From Xiphias gladius (taxonomy: Eukaryota > Chordata > Actinopteri > Istiophoriformes > Xiphiidae), in the NCBI RefSeq assembly GCF_016859285.1, contig NC_053416.1:16448501-16512500 (forward strand): a DNA stretch of 64,000 nt, read 5' to 3'. Numbering within the stretch: the stretch's first letter is position 1; the number at the start of each line of letters is the position of its first letter. The position numbers and the translations under genes are program-made. Under the pieces are notes generated by a model, which was given only the letters and a program-made list of their open reading frames with translations, was not told the DNA's origin and made no database searches. Of the stretch, positions 23,130 through 40,253 are shown in pieces.

Positions 23130-26100
23130 CTAGACCAAGTCAGTGAGGCTGGAGGGAGGAGAAACCAAGGCGTCTGTCATGGTGAGGAACTCAACCCAGT
23201 TCTGATAAAAGCCACGTGAATACTCTCCCGTGTCGATGACGAGTCCCCACAGGCGGCTCTGGCCCGTTTTGTTCCTCAGAGCCAGCTGAGCCTCCCGCTC
23301 CGTCACGTTGAAGCTGACATTAAGAACTTGTACCACTAACAGGTAAAGCAGTCCGACGGCGACAATGCTGCTGTACCAAGCACAGGTGAAGCAAAGTGCT
23401 GTGCTGTAAACATAAAGAAAGGATGAATACAACACTACAGCGATATAATGTAAGGTTTGAAATGCATTCACAAGTACAACATTTTGTTTTCTAAAACAGT
23501 ACCAGGCTTAGGCCCTTTTGCCTTTGGGAAAAATCATGTTATGCATGTTAGGTGCTCTTAATACTCCTGCCATGTAACTACATCAGTTAATAAATATTAA
23601 CCAACCTTCATTTAACACAATGCAAAGCAAAAAAAAGAAAATATTGCAATAATTTCCCATCTTTTCTGCTAATTTCCCAGGACTAGATAAACAAAGCAAG
23701 GCAATAAGTATATATGAATAAAATGACTACCTTACAGCAATTAACAATGACACCAGCTGAAAATGAGTGGTTTGAGTTTTCTTGTAAAATCAGATTCTCT
23801 AGCAGCCGTTCCAAAGGCTCTGACTTCTATACACTTTTATAAACAGGAATTACTCCAAATAATTTCCAAATAGACCAATCTTTAAATTGTTTCTCACAAT
23901 CAATGAAAAAATACGTGGCTCATAAAACTGTAATAAAGATGAGAAAGTAGAATTTGTGTCTTTGCTAATGCAACTGCTACTAATGTTCATTGGAAAAAAT
24001 GTATTAATCATACTTATTTTTTAATAGCAACAAGTAAAGTTTACACTTAGATTTTGGTGTTAATATAGATTTCAAGAGCTTTTACAACGTAGACTTGTAA
24101 TCTACTCCTACATTTAGTTTCATGGTCGACTGTGGCCGTGGTGGAGACAGAACATATAGAGAGTGCTGTACCTAGACTGACTGTAGACGCCGGGGCAGTA
24201 GAAGAGAGCCGTCATTGCATACTGCCGAGGACAGAGGCTGCCAAGCACCAACCTGATCCCATACAGAGAGGTCAACACGAACACAGAGAGGGTCAGCAGG
24301 AAACTGCGGTGGTTTGCATGTCCAACACAGCTGTTTATCCTACAGCACCTCAACACGTACACACACAACACAGACACACGAGACAATGTACCAGTTAAAC
24401 CCAAATTCACCCTGATATTTTGGCTCCATTCACCCGTCGTATTTCAAATGATGCAGTCGAACTAGTATTTCTACACATAATATCATGTGTTGTATTGGTG
24501 ATAATAGATTCAGTATACTCATATATCATGCCGTGGTTGGTTCAGGAGTTTCTATCTGCAGTGAATAATAAACAGGAAAATTAACTTTAAGGTTGGAAGT
24601 CAATTGCAGACAACAGCACCTAAACTAAGAGACAATTCAGCAATTGTGCATGAGTTGTAAAAGGATTTATTATAATATAGAACTGACATCATCGTCCTCA
24701 GTGATCTTGGCGGTGTGCACTGCAGGAAGGCTTCTCGGCCTGCCGGAGCACACAGACACATGGATATTAAACCAGCTGTTTAGGCCCTACTCAGTGATGG
24801 CCTCGTCCACCTGGTTGAGCCGAGATGGACCCCGGTGTACCTGCTTTCTTTTCTTGCTGAGAACAGTTTTCACTTTTTCCTCTTTGGAAGAAAATAGTTC
24901 CCCATTAAAACTGTTCAAAGTAAGATCTACGGATTATCCTGAAATGTCATTTGTCAACGCACAACATACTAAATTCCAATCACTTCCGTTGCTTCAAGCT
25001 GGCAGCAGAAATCTCAGCAGCAGATATCTACAAAACGGGCTAAATACATATCTAAATGTTTTGATGCAACTATGGGTAAGGGGGAAAATTTGTTTTTACG
25101 ATCCGTTGAAATGTCCAGTAAACAAAGAAGTTTTCTGCTGTTGACCAGCATGAATGTTTCTGCTTAATTGAAAATTAAAAGCCCAGACAAATTCAGGCTA
25201 TTAAGAAGCATCAGCAGTTCTGGCCTGGTGTGTATGTGTGTGTGCATGTGTGTGTGTGTGTGCGTGCGTGCGTGTGCACTTTACAAAGGAGCAACTAGCT
25301 GTAACGGTCTAATGGTTAATTTAAGCCTTTCCTAGTTTCTGTGGAAGAAGAGAGGAGGTCCAGCAGGAGGAGTCTTTGCTGCAGATATGAATATTTGTGT
25401 GTAATTACGGGGCAGTTATCTAATCCATTATAATTTCTATATTCACTGTCATGATTTGGTGTAAATGCACGATGCAGAGAAGTATAACTGACTTAGAGGT
25501 GATTCACAGGCCACACATGAAATATGTAACTATTTATGTTAAATCCAACCCACCATATACAGTGGTGGTCCAGACGCTGGACACAGGACCCACATGTTCG
25601 ACAGTGTCCAGCCCGCGGGGGCCGCACTGTTTTGCACACACGACACCTGCTCCATTTTGCTGCCGGGGCCTCTTTTGTTGTGTGCAACTCTGCTGCAGTC
25701 CCTGTTGAGGAAGAGGCTGCTGATTGCATCGATCCGTTAAGGTGTGTAGAGTCCCTGTTAGCCTCCTGACTCTGGCTGTGTGCTTCAAGTAGGGAAGCGG
25801 TCACAAATCCTGGGCCCCTCTTGGTGTGAATAAGAGCGCCGATCGTGAGAATCATCCCGGTGGTCACAGTGCACACCTGCAGCTGGCTGACGTCCCCAAG
25901 CGGTAAAATCTCTGTGATGAAGAGGTAATACATATAGGCCAGAGAGTAGAGCGCCATAGTGAGGAAGAAGAGGGTGCGTCTCTTCTTTCGGTGCGTGGCG
26001 TAGTAGTACCAGAGGAACAGGCCGGGCAGGGCTGTCAGGATGATGATGCCCAGCAGGTAGTGCAGCGCTGCAACTCTGAGCAGGAGAGGTAGCAGCACCA

Positions 26101-28163
26101 GGGCCGGGATCATGGAGATCTCCAGGTTGTCAATCATGGCCCCAAGAACAGGAGATGGACATCCGCTCTTAGGGGGTTTGTCTTTCAGCCACCTACAGCA
26201 CAGACAGCTGCCATTAAGTCATGATGGCAAACATCTCGACAAACGGCTAACACAGTTGTTGTTTTTTTTATTGGGTGATTGTAATGATTTTTTAATACAC
26301 TCTTAAATCATGTAAAATGTGTCCCAGCTTTCACATAAGTAGTTTTTTATTTAAGTATGTATTCTGCTTCTTCAAATTTAGGATTTTCAGTGTAACTTAC
26401 ACTGATGACATAATGGCGTAATAAGGAAAATATTAAGTTTTCTTCTTTTACTTTGTGAGGAAATATCTACGAAAGTTTTCTTACAGTACCGGCCAGACTA
26501 ACCCTAGTCCCTGTCATTTCAGTTTATATTGTTCTTTTGTGGGGCTTATAGTGTTACTAATCAAGTTTGCAGTTAATCAAACTGTAAAAAAAAAATTTAT
26601 ATATATAATAATAATAATTGCAACAAAGAGCCTTCAGACCCCCTGAGGATCTGGGGCCCTGGATGATCCGTTCGCTTTGCCTGGTTTGTAATCCAGCCTT
26701 GGTGACCACACATTACTTAGAGCAGCCAAAAGAGATGACAAACTTACAGTGGCTCGGGAAAGTTTAGGCAACCCTGGTCAAAATTTCAGGTGTGTTTTGG
26801 ATCAATATCCTGGTGTAGACCCCATCCTCTTTTCATCTCCAGTTTTTTTACAGACAATGTGAAGTTTTCTCCCAGAATTTGCTTTTATTTAATTGAATCC
26901 ATTCTTCCTTCGATCAGTGAAAGCTTCCCCATTCCACTGGCTGCAACACAACGCAAAGCATGATCCATCCATCCCCTGTGCTTTACAGTTGGAGAGATGT
27001 TCTTTTCATGAAATTCAGCTTTTTTTCTCCAAAAATACCTCACTGCAGCCAAAAAGTTCAATTTTAACTTAATCTTCCCAACAGGACTCGTTTCCAAAAT
27101 GCATCAGACTTGTTTAAATTTTCCTCTGCAAACTTCCGATGCTAAATTTTGTGGTTAGGAAACAGGAAACGTTTTCTTCTGCTGACTCTTCAATGGAGGT
27201 CATATTTGTGCAGGTGTCGCTGCACAGTAGAACAGTGCACCATGACTCCAGAGTTTGCTAAATCTACAAGAAGGTCTTTTGCTGTCAAATGGGGGTATTG
27301 ATTTGCCTCTCTAGCAATCCTATGACCCGTTCTCTCAGAAAGTTTTCTTGGTCTTACAGTCCTCAACTTGACCTCCTCCTGTTACCTGCCATTTCTTAGT
27401 TACATTACAAACTGAGGAAACGGCTACCTGAAAATGCTTTGCTACCTTCTTATAGCCTTCTCCTGCTTTGTGGGCATCAATTCTTTTAATTTTCAGAATG
27501 CTAGGCAGATGCTTAGAGGAGCCCATGGCTGCTGAGTGTTGGGACAAGGTTTGAGGAGTCGGTATTTATAAAGCTTTAAAATTTGCATCACTTGGCCTTT
27601 TCTTAAGATGACCGTGAACAAGCTGTAGCCTTAACAAGCTAATTAAGGTCTGAGGCTTTGGTAAAATTTATCTGAGAGCTCAAATCTCTTTGGGTGGCCA
27701 AACTTTTGCATGGTGCTCCTTTCATTTTTTTCACTCTACTATTGTACAAAACAAAATAATAGACCAATGTTTTAATCTTTTAACTAATGTGTCATCTTTA
27801 ACATTAGGCCTTTGGAGATCGGTTCATCTTCTACACACTTCACTGTTCACAGTAACAGAAAGTTTGACCAGGGGTGCCCAAACGTTCTCATGCCACTGTA
27901 AGTAATTTTTAACAGAAGTGATATTTCTATATCAATAACATTTAAGTCAAGCATCACAAGGCTTCTTTTACTTTCCAGTACAGCACTAAAGTATAAACCA
28001 GTGGTACTCACTATTGACCTTTTTTTCCAAAAAGCCATTCCTACCTGTTAAAGGCTTCATCCACATCTTCACAGTCACAGCAACATCCGTACTGGTAGAT
28101 GTCACACTCACAGCAACACATGGGATCATCAGGCTCCGGAGGCTTTAACTTTTCCGATTTCAT
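23130..28163 (-). CDS. zdhhc23: DHHC palmitoyltransferase ZDHHC23, complete, four coding exons
   Basis: Multi-pass membrane S-acyltransferase that attaches palmitate to cysteines; mammalian ZDHHC23 (NIDD) acts on BK channels and binds neuronal NO synthase. Coding exons in transcript order are 28045-28163, 25554-26192, 24172-24339 and 23130-23403, giving 399 residues (human 409). The N-terminus is Cys-rich ([18 protein letters not shown]). Exon 2 carries hydrophobic segments ([35 protein letters not shown]) and the catalytic [19 protein letters not shown] then DHHCIW motif; exon 3 continues [10 protein letters not shown] and two more membrane stretches; exon 4 has FTCAWYSS and the NVTERE motif typical of this subfamily. 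The DHHC Cys is intact. Intron 1 holds a Tc1 remnant and intron 2 an unexplained coding-like exon. Proximity to atp6v1a matches human 3q13. Confidence 0.95.
24787..24910 (-). other. Unidentified candidate terminal exon inside zdhhc23 intron 2
   Basis: On the minus strand an AG acceptor (…TTTGAACAG) at 24911-24912 is followed by 40 open codons rich in Lys/Arg, ending [11 protein letters not shown] and a TAG stop (24787-24789). About 120 bases further on, near 24667-24677, comes AATAAA. This looks like the last exon of a transcript. Its phase would accept zdhhc23 exon 2 (TG + T), which would give a shortened protein ending right after DHHC, or it may belong to another gene or be a decayed fragment. 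I do not recognise the protein. Confidence 0.25.
25228..25276. repeat. Imperfect (GT)n tract
   Basis: GT-rich simple repeat with GC interruptions inside zdhhc23 intron 2. Confidence 0.8.
26747..27898 (-). mobile_element. Decayed Tc1/mariner transposon in zdhhc23 intron 1
   Basis: The element is flanked by TA at 26745-26746 and 27899-27900. Its ends are inverted copies of CAGTGGC followed by a GTTTGGGCACCCCTGGTCAAA-like stretch. On the minus strand, 27335-27514 encodes a Tc1-type helix-turn-helix start ([19 protein letters not shown]…, then [20 protein letters not shown]). A later piece ([19 protein letters not shown], about 26920-26990) resembles the central catalytic region. Frameshifts and stops separate the pieces, and the C-terminal DxNPIEH-type part is missing, so the 1.15-kb copy cannot make transposase. 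Confidence 0.88.
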
Positions 28164-29300
28164 AGTGGCTTGCTAAAGATGACCTTGAAGTGTACAAGTT
28201 GTTATTTCAACACAAAAGACCATCATTTTAAAATTTTGTTTTCTTGAGCAATCAACTACACCATTTCAGCACATTATTGGGGAACATTCCTAACATAAAA
28301 ACATAATACCACAACCACAAACAATTAATAACAAAGAGGTTTTTAGCAATTTTTCTTTTCTTTCATTGGTGGGCAATTCTTCTATTAGTATCTAAACATG
28401 CACATGCACACACAGACACAGCAAAAAGACATGTATGACCGCTATGGTGTGGGCAAAATAAACATGACATGGAAAGATATCTGGATTGGCGACAATAACG
28501 CATCTACTATTTCTACTGAATATAGTGGCATAATACCTCTCTAATGATCTAAAAAAAAAGGACTTCAGGAGACATGCGTAAAACCATTATTAAATTACAG
28601 TATTATACAGGTTAGAGCAACTTATGCTGGACTCAACCTGTACCTGTAACTTACTAAAAGATTTTCTGTTTGACTATAGAAATTAATCATTTCTATAGTC
28701 AGAGGATTCTCAGTCCTGTTAAGTCCCCAAGAGCCTCTAATGTAATTTGTTGAAACAAGGCCAACGTGTCCACAAGGACAAACTATCTGGGCCAGCAAAC
28801 CCAAATCCCCAACACTTATTATTTTAGTCTGGTTCATAACTTCGGTTACAGCCTTTTTGTGTAGTGTACAGAGCCTGACCTTTATCTGTACAGGAATTAG
28901 CGGAGAGAAATATTAGAAATAAGGAGACAAAATATAGATTTCAGTCAGCTTTCGTCTGTTTGTCTTATCATAGTTTCCTAATTGAACAGGTTTTGTATGA
29001 CTTTTTATCCGACTGCATTATCTACGATAAATCACTATTGCTTATTTAACTCTTTATCCAAATTTTCTGGCTGTGTTGATAGAAAAATCCACCTCCACAA
29101 AACCAAGATAAACCATTTCTCTATTGACTTGCCTTGACTTACCTTGTCTCCGCAACAAAAATACAAAACCATCAGTACTTGTGGGCTGAATTGTCAGATT
29201 TACTCTATCCAGGCAAAAGTTATGCGATCTTCAGCAAGAGGGAAATGATTAAGAAGGTGATCCCTTGTCACCGAGCTCCTTCTGTAATTGATTAAGGGAA
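28164..29300 (-). other. zdhhc23: 5' region of zdhhc23
   Basis: An acceptor-like TTTAG lies about 12 bases before the zdhhc23 ATG. A strong donor (CAAG then GTAAGT, minus strand, exon edge at 29143) lies about 1 kb upstream. A noncoding first exon from 29143 to roughly 29240 is therefore plausible, with the promoter beyond it. No CpG island is present. Confidence 0.4.
28671..28701. repeat. Perfect 13-bp inverted repeat
   Basis: TGACTATAGAAAT (28671-28683) and its exact complement (28689-28701) flank a 5-base loop. It lies in the 5' intron region of zdhhc23. Confidence 0.85.
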
Positions 29301-31660
29301 AAAAAAAAAGGAAAACAGGCGCCGAGTTTCTCATCAGTCATTTGTGTTGAAAAAGGAAATTGGCAGGTTTCCGCTCTGCTGGTGCTGCGGTGACACCGAA
29401 TAAGTGCAGTGAGATGGTTTTCATTTCTTGGATTCCCGCGGTGGAAGTTACCCAACAGAGTGCAACTTGGATTCCTCCTGACAAGTGGTTTTGAAACTGT
29501 GTTGCATCTGCCTGCTCACTTTTCCAAAGACTACCTTCCTTACATTTCATTAAATAGTTCACAAGTCATTCTTTAGCATACTCAGCCTACTTCTGCTTTA
29601 AAGCTTCTATCAGTTACCATTTTAAGATTTAATTTTTGCAAGCTTGGTAAATATAGGTGCTACCTAAACTGATTGAGGGAGCCAGAGAGCCAGGAGTCTT
29701 TCATATCTCTTCCCACAGCTGAGGGGCAATGCTGAGGTGTTCAAAAGCTGCAACAGCAGCCCTGATAATCCAAACTGAGCTGGACACGGGTGAATATGAG
29801 AAACATGACAGGCACTCATGGATGAGAGAGTGAGCGACGATCCACAGGGCAGCCCCACCCTCTAGGATCATATTTCCTCCCACAAGCAACCTGACCTTGC
29901 AGCTCACACACAGAAAACCCTGAAAGGTTGTATGTGTGCGTGTGTGAGATCAGAGGCTCCTGTGTTGCTGTTAATATGAGCCAGTGTATCTATACAGTGC
30001 CCTTTGTATGACATTTGTGACAACACTGGATACTAACAATGACAATGTGATAAGTGTTCCCTGCAGGGAAGTTTACTTCTCTCTCGACCCCCCCTGCAGA
30101 GGATTGGTCAGAGCACAGGGTCAATTACAAATCATATGCCCTGCAAATGTTAGGAACTTGGATTCAGATTCTTGCTCATGAACTCTTCTGCAGAGAGCTT
30201 GTTTATCCAACTCAGGAACTTGAATCCAGTCTTTAATATCATAATAAAGCACTTATTTTGTCGGTAGAAAGAGCAAATTGAAAGAAATATGGAACGTTAA
30301 TGCGTGATTTAGGCCAGGTAGCGGTAAAAGGCAGCCTTTTTAAAAAACTGTGCATCAGAACTGATAGTTCAGTGAACTGGGAAAACACACTCTAGTGCCT
30401 GGAGGATCAGCTGGTTTCATAAAGTAGTCAACGTTCATTTTTAGAGAGGAATACTGATGCAACATATGACGGGGTCATCCGGTGGGTAATATTAGAGACA
30501 AGATAACCAATAATAGTTTTTATAGACTACAATTTAAAGTCATTAAATTAGCACTTCATCATTCTATTTTCTTTGAAATGGACAGATGGTGAGTTCCCTT
30601 TCTGACAAATGTCAGGTGAACTTGGGCTATGGCCACACAAAAGATGGAACGATAACAAAGGCAGCGTTGACTCCGCATTGAAAGGCAGATACAAATGTTA
30701 TACATGGACTGAGAGTGATGGCACCTGCCCTCCTCACCTTTCACAAAGCAAACCCATATATAAAATTGTTATTGTGTTCTTTACACACACACCGCCTGTC
30801 AGTCAGTAGGAATTGAGAAATGAGAGAGTGAGAGAGACAGGTGCATTATAAATTGTAGGCTGGTATATTCTGAGACCACTGAAACCTCTTAATGTCTGCA
30901 CGTGCGTGACTCTGGATGGACTGAATCAATGCAGAGAAACGATGCCGCTCTTGCTCCTGAGGGTTGCTTCCATTAGTCTTGATGGAGCCCGGAACCCGAG
31001 ATACCGGCTCTAATCTCTTTTGGAGGAATTAATGCTGTGAGTCGTAGACAACAGCCTGAGCGAACGACACATGATGGAGGTTACACATGAGCAAACCGCA
31101 AAGATACTGTAGCATGATGATCAGACAGGAATGGTCACATAATCATCCATGAATAAAATAATCAGTCATCCACCTATGAAAAGGTTGCTCCTCATCCTTT
31201 TCACTAGGCCTTGTTTCCCAAAATTACCTGTGTTTGAGTGTGTGTGTCTGTTAAATCATTAATTCATTCCAGTGTTTCAGTTAATCTATCTAATTTATCA
31301 GTCAGAGTACACAAATTATAGCATAAATTATGTCAAATTGAGTCTGGTTTCACAAAGGTTTGCACTGCTTAAGAGCCTTGGCCGTGCTTTAAGGTGGTAA
31401 TATAAGTATAAAATGATGCACATGATGTTTAAAATATTCGGATCTGATGTGACAGTGCAGCCATTAAAAGAGTGGCTTGGGGCTTAACTATTTCACTCAA
31501 GTGTCATGCTTTTTTTTTTCTTTAAAGCTACTACAAATATTTTATAGAGAAAATTAGATTTCAAAAGTTTAGTCAATAATCACCCTGGAGAGTTAAAACA
31601 ACATGTGTCCCATGTAGAGCTGAGAATCCTTTACTGAATATCTGTGTGTAGTCATTTCTT
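29300..31660. other. Intergenic, zdhhc23 to atp6v1a
   Basis: Only short chance frames. No RNA gene or identifiable transposon was seen. Confidence 0.5.
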
Positions 31661-31664
31661 TACA

Positions 31665-31670
31665 TTTATT
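31665..31670 (-). promoter_or_regulatory. atp6v1a: Candidate atp6v1a polyadenylation signal
   Basis: AATAAA on the minus strand, about 615 bases past the atp6v1a stop, which would give a 3' UTR of about 0.63 kb. Confidence 0.5.
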
Positions 31671-32285
31671 TCAGACAAAAGTAATGTACCATGAATATAA
31701 TATTGAGATATCTGTTCCAACACAACTCCAACGGACTCATTCATTCACATTTTTGTACAATATCAAGTATATATCAAGCATATAGTCCACAGCATCACTA
31801 TTAAACTTAAGAGGTAAAAGGTGGAAGAATGCTTTAAACCCCCTGAAAGAATACAGTGCATCTGTCCCTTTGCCCATGTGCATATTCCCATTTGATTAAT
31901 AATTTGTATTTATCACTGTCACATCTGGGGGAAAAGAAGCATCCCTTTCCAGTCTGTTGCCACTAGTAGTTGAGTGCTAGTGCAGCACTTGATTGGGGCC
32001 CACTGATTTTAACCACAACATGATAGCGCAGTGATCTGTAAGTGCTCTGTAATGGGCTGAGTGAAGCTGTTGTCATATTTTCAGGCGTCTCTGGGGATTC
32101 CGGAGTTGCGTTTTTGTAGCGATGAGTCAAATATAATCAAAATGAAATGCAAATTTCTCCAGGTCATGGAATGTTTAAGGGGACGTAAACAACAAGGAAG
32201 AAAGGAGTTCACATGACTGAGGCAGACACTCAGAACACTGCAATGGGGTTTGGATATTTGGGAGAGGAGCTTAGAGGTAAGAAAC

Positions 32286-37721
<5,436 letters not shown>

Positions 37722-37746
37722 CTTGATGGGATTTTTCAGGGCAAAA

Positions 37747-38650
37747 ACTTTGAGAAATGAAAATGTGACACAGATGCTGTCAAGTTTCGAATATACACAG
37801 CAGACAAAATTCATCACATCAAAAATCACATCATGCACTGACATGCAGTAGCTCCTCTCCTCTAATAATGATAGCCAGGCTTAAGTTACAGATGCATTTG
37901 TCAGCCTACTTTTTTTTTTATTTTTTATTTTTCTAAATTTAATTAGACACTCTGACTTCACACGCCACGATGAGATGGACATTCATCTGTGCACCATAAC
38001 ACACAGAGCCAGCACAGTTGGTGAAATGAATGGCCAAGTCTAGCAGTGTCAAGGCAGCCAGCTATAGCTAACTCAGCTGCGGCTTCAAAACCCTTGACGT
38101 GTTTCACCCAGTGCGGAAGCTAGGGTAACGTTAAAGTAACCTGTCATAACCGTAAAGTTACCTGTCATCCTCTAGCCAGATGGCAACATTATGTTTGTTA
38201 CTACACATATGTAACAAGAGAGCTAAGCGGATTTGTGCGTGTGCGTGTGCGCGTACAAGTCAGGTGACAAGCTAGCAAACACTAGCTGTCTTCATCATCA
38301 CCATCATACGTACAGGTTAAGCTACATTAGCGCATATTAACACAGTGTTTGATCCAAGACTGGGAGGAAATCTCAAACTGTTGTAAATCCAAAGCCTCAT
38401 ATTATACCGCCACTATAAATAGCTTACCTTGTCTTGATATGCAGTTGTCCAGGTTTGTCTGTACCGTAGCAGGCTGAGGAGGAGCTTCGCTGTGCTAATC
38501 ACCTGCCAGGAACTGGATTGTCACGGGAAGAAAACACCTCCATTGTGGGTCAGCGGGCTTCCTCCGCTCTGACGTGATTGGCTATCTGCAGAGCCAACAT
38601 GGCGCCTGACGCTCAACAGTTTCCCTGTTGGCTGTAAGTTCCGCCGGTCT
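37747..38650 (-). promoter_or_regulatory. atp6v1a: atp6v1a promoter, noncoding exon 1 and first intron
   Basis: A strong donor on the minus strand (CAAG then GTAAGC, exon edge at 38428) ends a likely noncoding first exon. It splices to an acceptor at 37748-37749, 26 bases before the start codon. The exon lies in a locally CpG-rich block (38428-38650) with a CCAAT box in the right orientation (AGCCAATC, 38576-38583) and an adjacent CRE-like TCACGTCA. No TATA box was seen, as expected for a housekeeping pump gene. Confidence 0.6.
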
Positions 38651-38787
38651 ACACAATGTCAACCAGGTGCATTACTGACCTCTGCTGGACATGAATGAAA
38701 CGTTCGCCTCAATTAACCAACTATGATCGTTTCCAACAGTTTCTGAATAAATGAACCGCGGGACAAACATGGATGGAGTTTGAGACA

Positions 38788-39105
38788 ATGGGCCCCTGGG
38801 CACAGATATCTTAAAGCCCCGTCAAGACACCCAGACGTTTGTGGTTGTTTTGTTTGGTTTGAAGCTGTTTTGCATCTCTTTGTAGTCTGTTTGCTTCTCT
38901 TTTTTAATTGTATAGTGTCTCTTTGTAGTCATTTTGTGTATCTTTGCGGTCAGTTAGTCTCTCTTTGTGGAAGTTTTGCGTCTTTTTGTTGTCCGTTTGT
39001 GTCTCCTTGTTCTCACTGATTGACTTTTCAACAAGAAATATTACTTCAATCAGAGGCTCAGGCCCAGGGGCCCCGTGACCCCTTTGGCCCCTGGGCCTGA
39101 GCCCG
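38788..39105. repeat. Interspersed repeat with a 21-22-bp minisatellite
   Basis: About seven degenerate units of roughly 21-22 bases (core TCTCTTTGTAGTCATTTTGTG) fill 38862-39018. GGGCCCCTGGGC-type sequence stands on both sides. The right flank is a perfect hairpin (39055-39103). The same core is familiar from other teleost intergenic DNA. Long open frames over it are by-products of the repeat period. Confidence 0.7.
39055..39103. repeat. Perfect 18-bp inverted repeat, GC-rich
   Basis: GGCTCAGGCCCAGGGGCC at 39055-39072 and its exact complement at 39086-39103, separated by 13 bases. The stem would be very stable. Confidence 0.92.
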
Positions 39106-39109
39106 GTCG

Positions 39110-40253
39110 TCCTGTTCAGTAATCCTTCCATGGGTACAACCACTTGGTCTGCATAGCTTTAATTTATATTTTACTCATTTTGGCTAATGACTTTTACCTT
39201 TTACCTGGGTAATAGTCTAACCATAAAATTTATTAATTTACTACATGACAACCTTTGTATACATAATTATAAGTATATAAATACCTACTAACATGAATGG
39301 TAAAACAAACAAACAAACAAACAAACAAAAAAATAACTTATACACTGTTTCCCTCAATCATTGGCATCTCTTGTGGGGTAATCAGCTACCACCGTGATTA
39401 ATTGAAGAATACATAACAGCTAAAAGATAACAGTATGTTTACTTATCTTATGCTGGTTGAACTATGAAAAACTTTTGCATGTCTGCGTATGAAATAAAAT
39501 ACAAACACAACACTGAAATTTGTTATTATGGTGCCCAGTATGTAAGAGAGTTTAAGTTAAAAACTAAGATAAGGAGGGGGAAGAAGAAGATGGTAAAGAG
39601 GAGTGAAAAGGAGAGGCAAATACTGAAAAGAAAAACCCTTAACTTTAGCAAAGACACATCACAATAATTTAATGGCAGAAAAAAATTCATTCCCTAATAC
39701 ACAAACTGTGGGGGAGTGAAATGTCACAATTTGAGGTAGCCATTACAGAATATCTAATAGAATTATTAATCAAACACTTACATAGTATAGAGGGGTACAT
39801 TTAGTCCAAAGTATTATCAGGAATGTGTGATACCATAAAATAATTAAAATAAATACTAAGTTTTTTACTTTATAGTGCTGCACTCTAAAAGGCCTTTTTA
39901 CAGCAGACATTTTGAATTGTCATCGTAGGAAAATTACAGGAGTTACTAATATCTTTAATGATGGCTCACATTTCATCAGTGGTAGAAAACTAAATGTTTA
40001 TTTATGATACAATTAATCCTTTTTTTGAAAACTGTATATTACAAACTGCTCATTCATACATTTTTCTCATGAAAAATTAATTTGGCAGCACAGGATTGAT
40101 AATACAAGATGAAGTAATTGTACTCTGGAAGCAGTGGCTCAGCATGTAGAGCCCGCTAGATGGAGCCAAAGTGAGCGATTCAAAATTTTGCTTCATTTGC
40201 ACTGGAGATCCAATAAAGTAAAACTTCCACTGTGTGCTACATTTTGTGTTTGG
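39110..40253. other. Intergenic and 3' flank of wasf3
   Basis: AT-rich. A (CAAA)n tract lies at about 39304-39330. A minus-strand AATAAA at 39997-40002 could end the wasf3 transcript, about 250 bases after the stop. No gene is seen. Confidence 0.45.

Noticed and set aside
24644-25144. Plus-strand open frame of 166 codons
   Set aside because: It lies in zdhhc23 intron 2, has no recognisable domain, and covers the complement of the candidate minus-strand exon. Composition and lack of splice context suggest chance.
38259-38268. Near-CLEAR motif (GTCAGGTGAC) in atp6v1a intron 1
   Set aside because: It differs from GTCACGTGAC at the central base needed for TFEB-type binding, so it is not a convincing lysosomal-network site.
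38780-39143. Frames of 79 codons on both strands over the minisatellite
   Set aside because: The 21-bp period is a multiple of three, which keeps frames open; the peptides are repeat artefacts.
40110-40200. tRNA-like or SINE-like stretch (TGGCTCAGCATGTAGAGC … GCGATTCAAAATT)
   Set aside because: It recalls A and B boxes of a tRNA-derived SINE, but the B box is poor, no cloverleaf can be drawn, and no SINE tail or duplication is visible.
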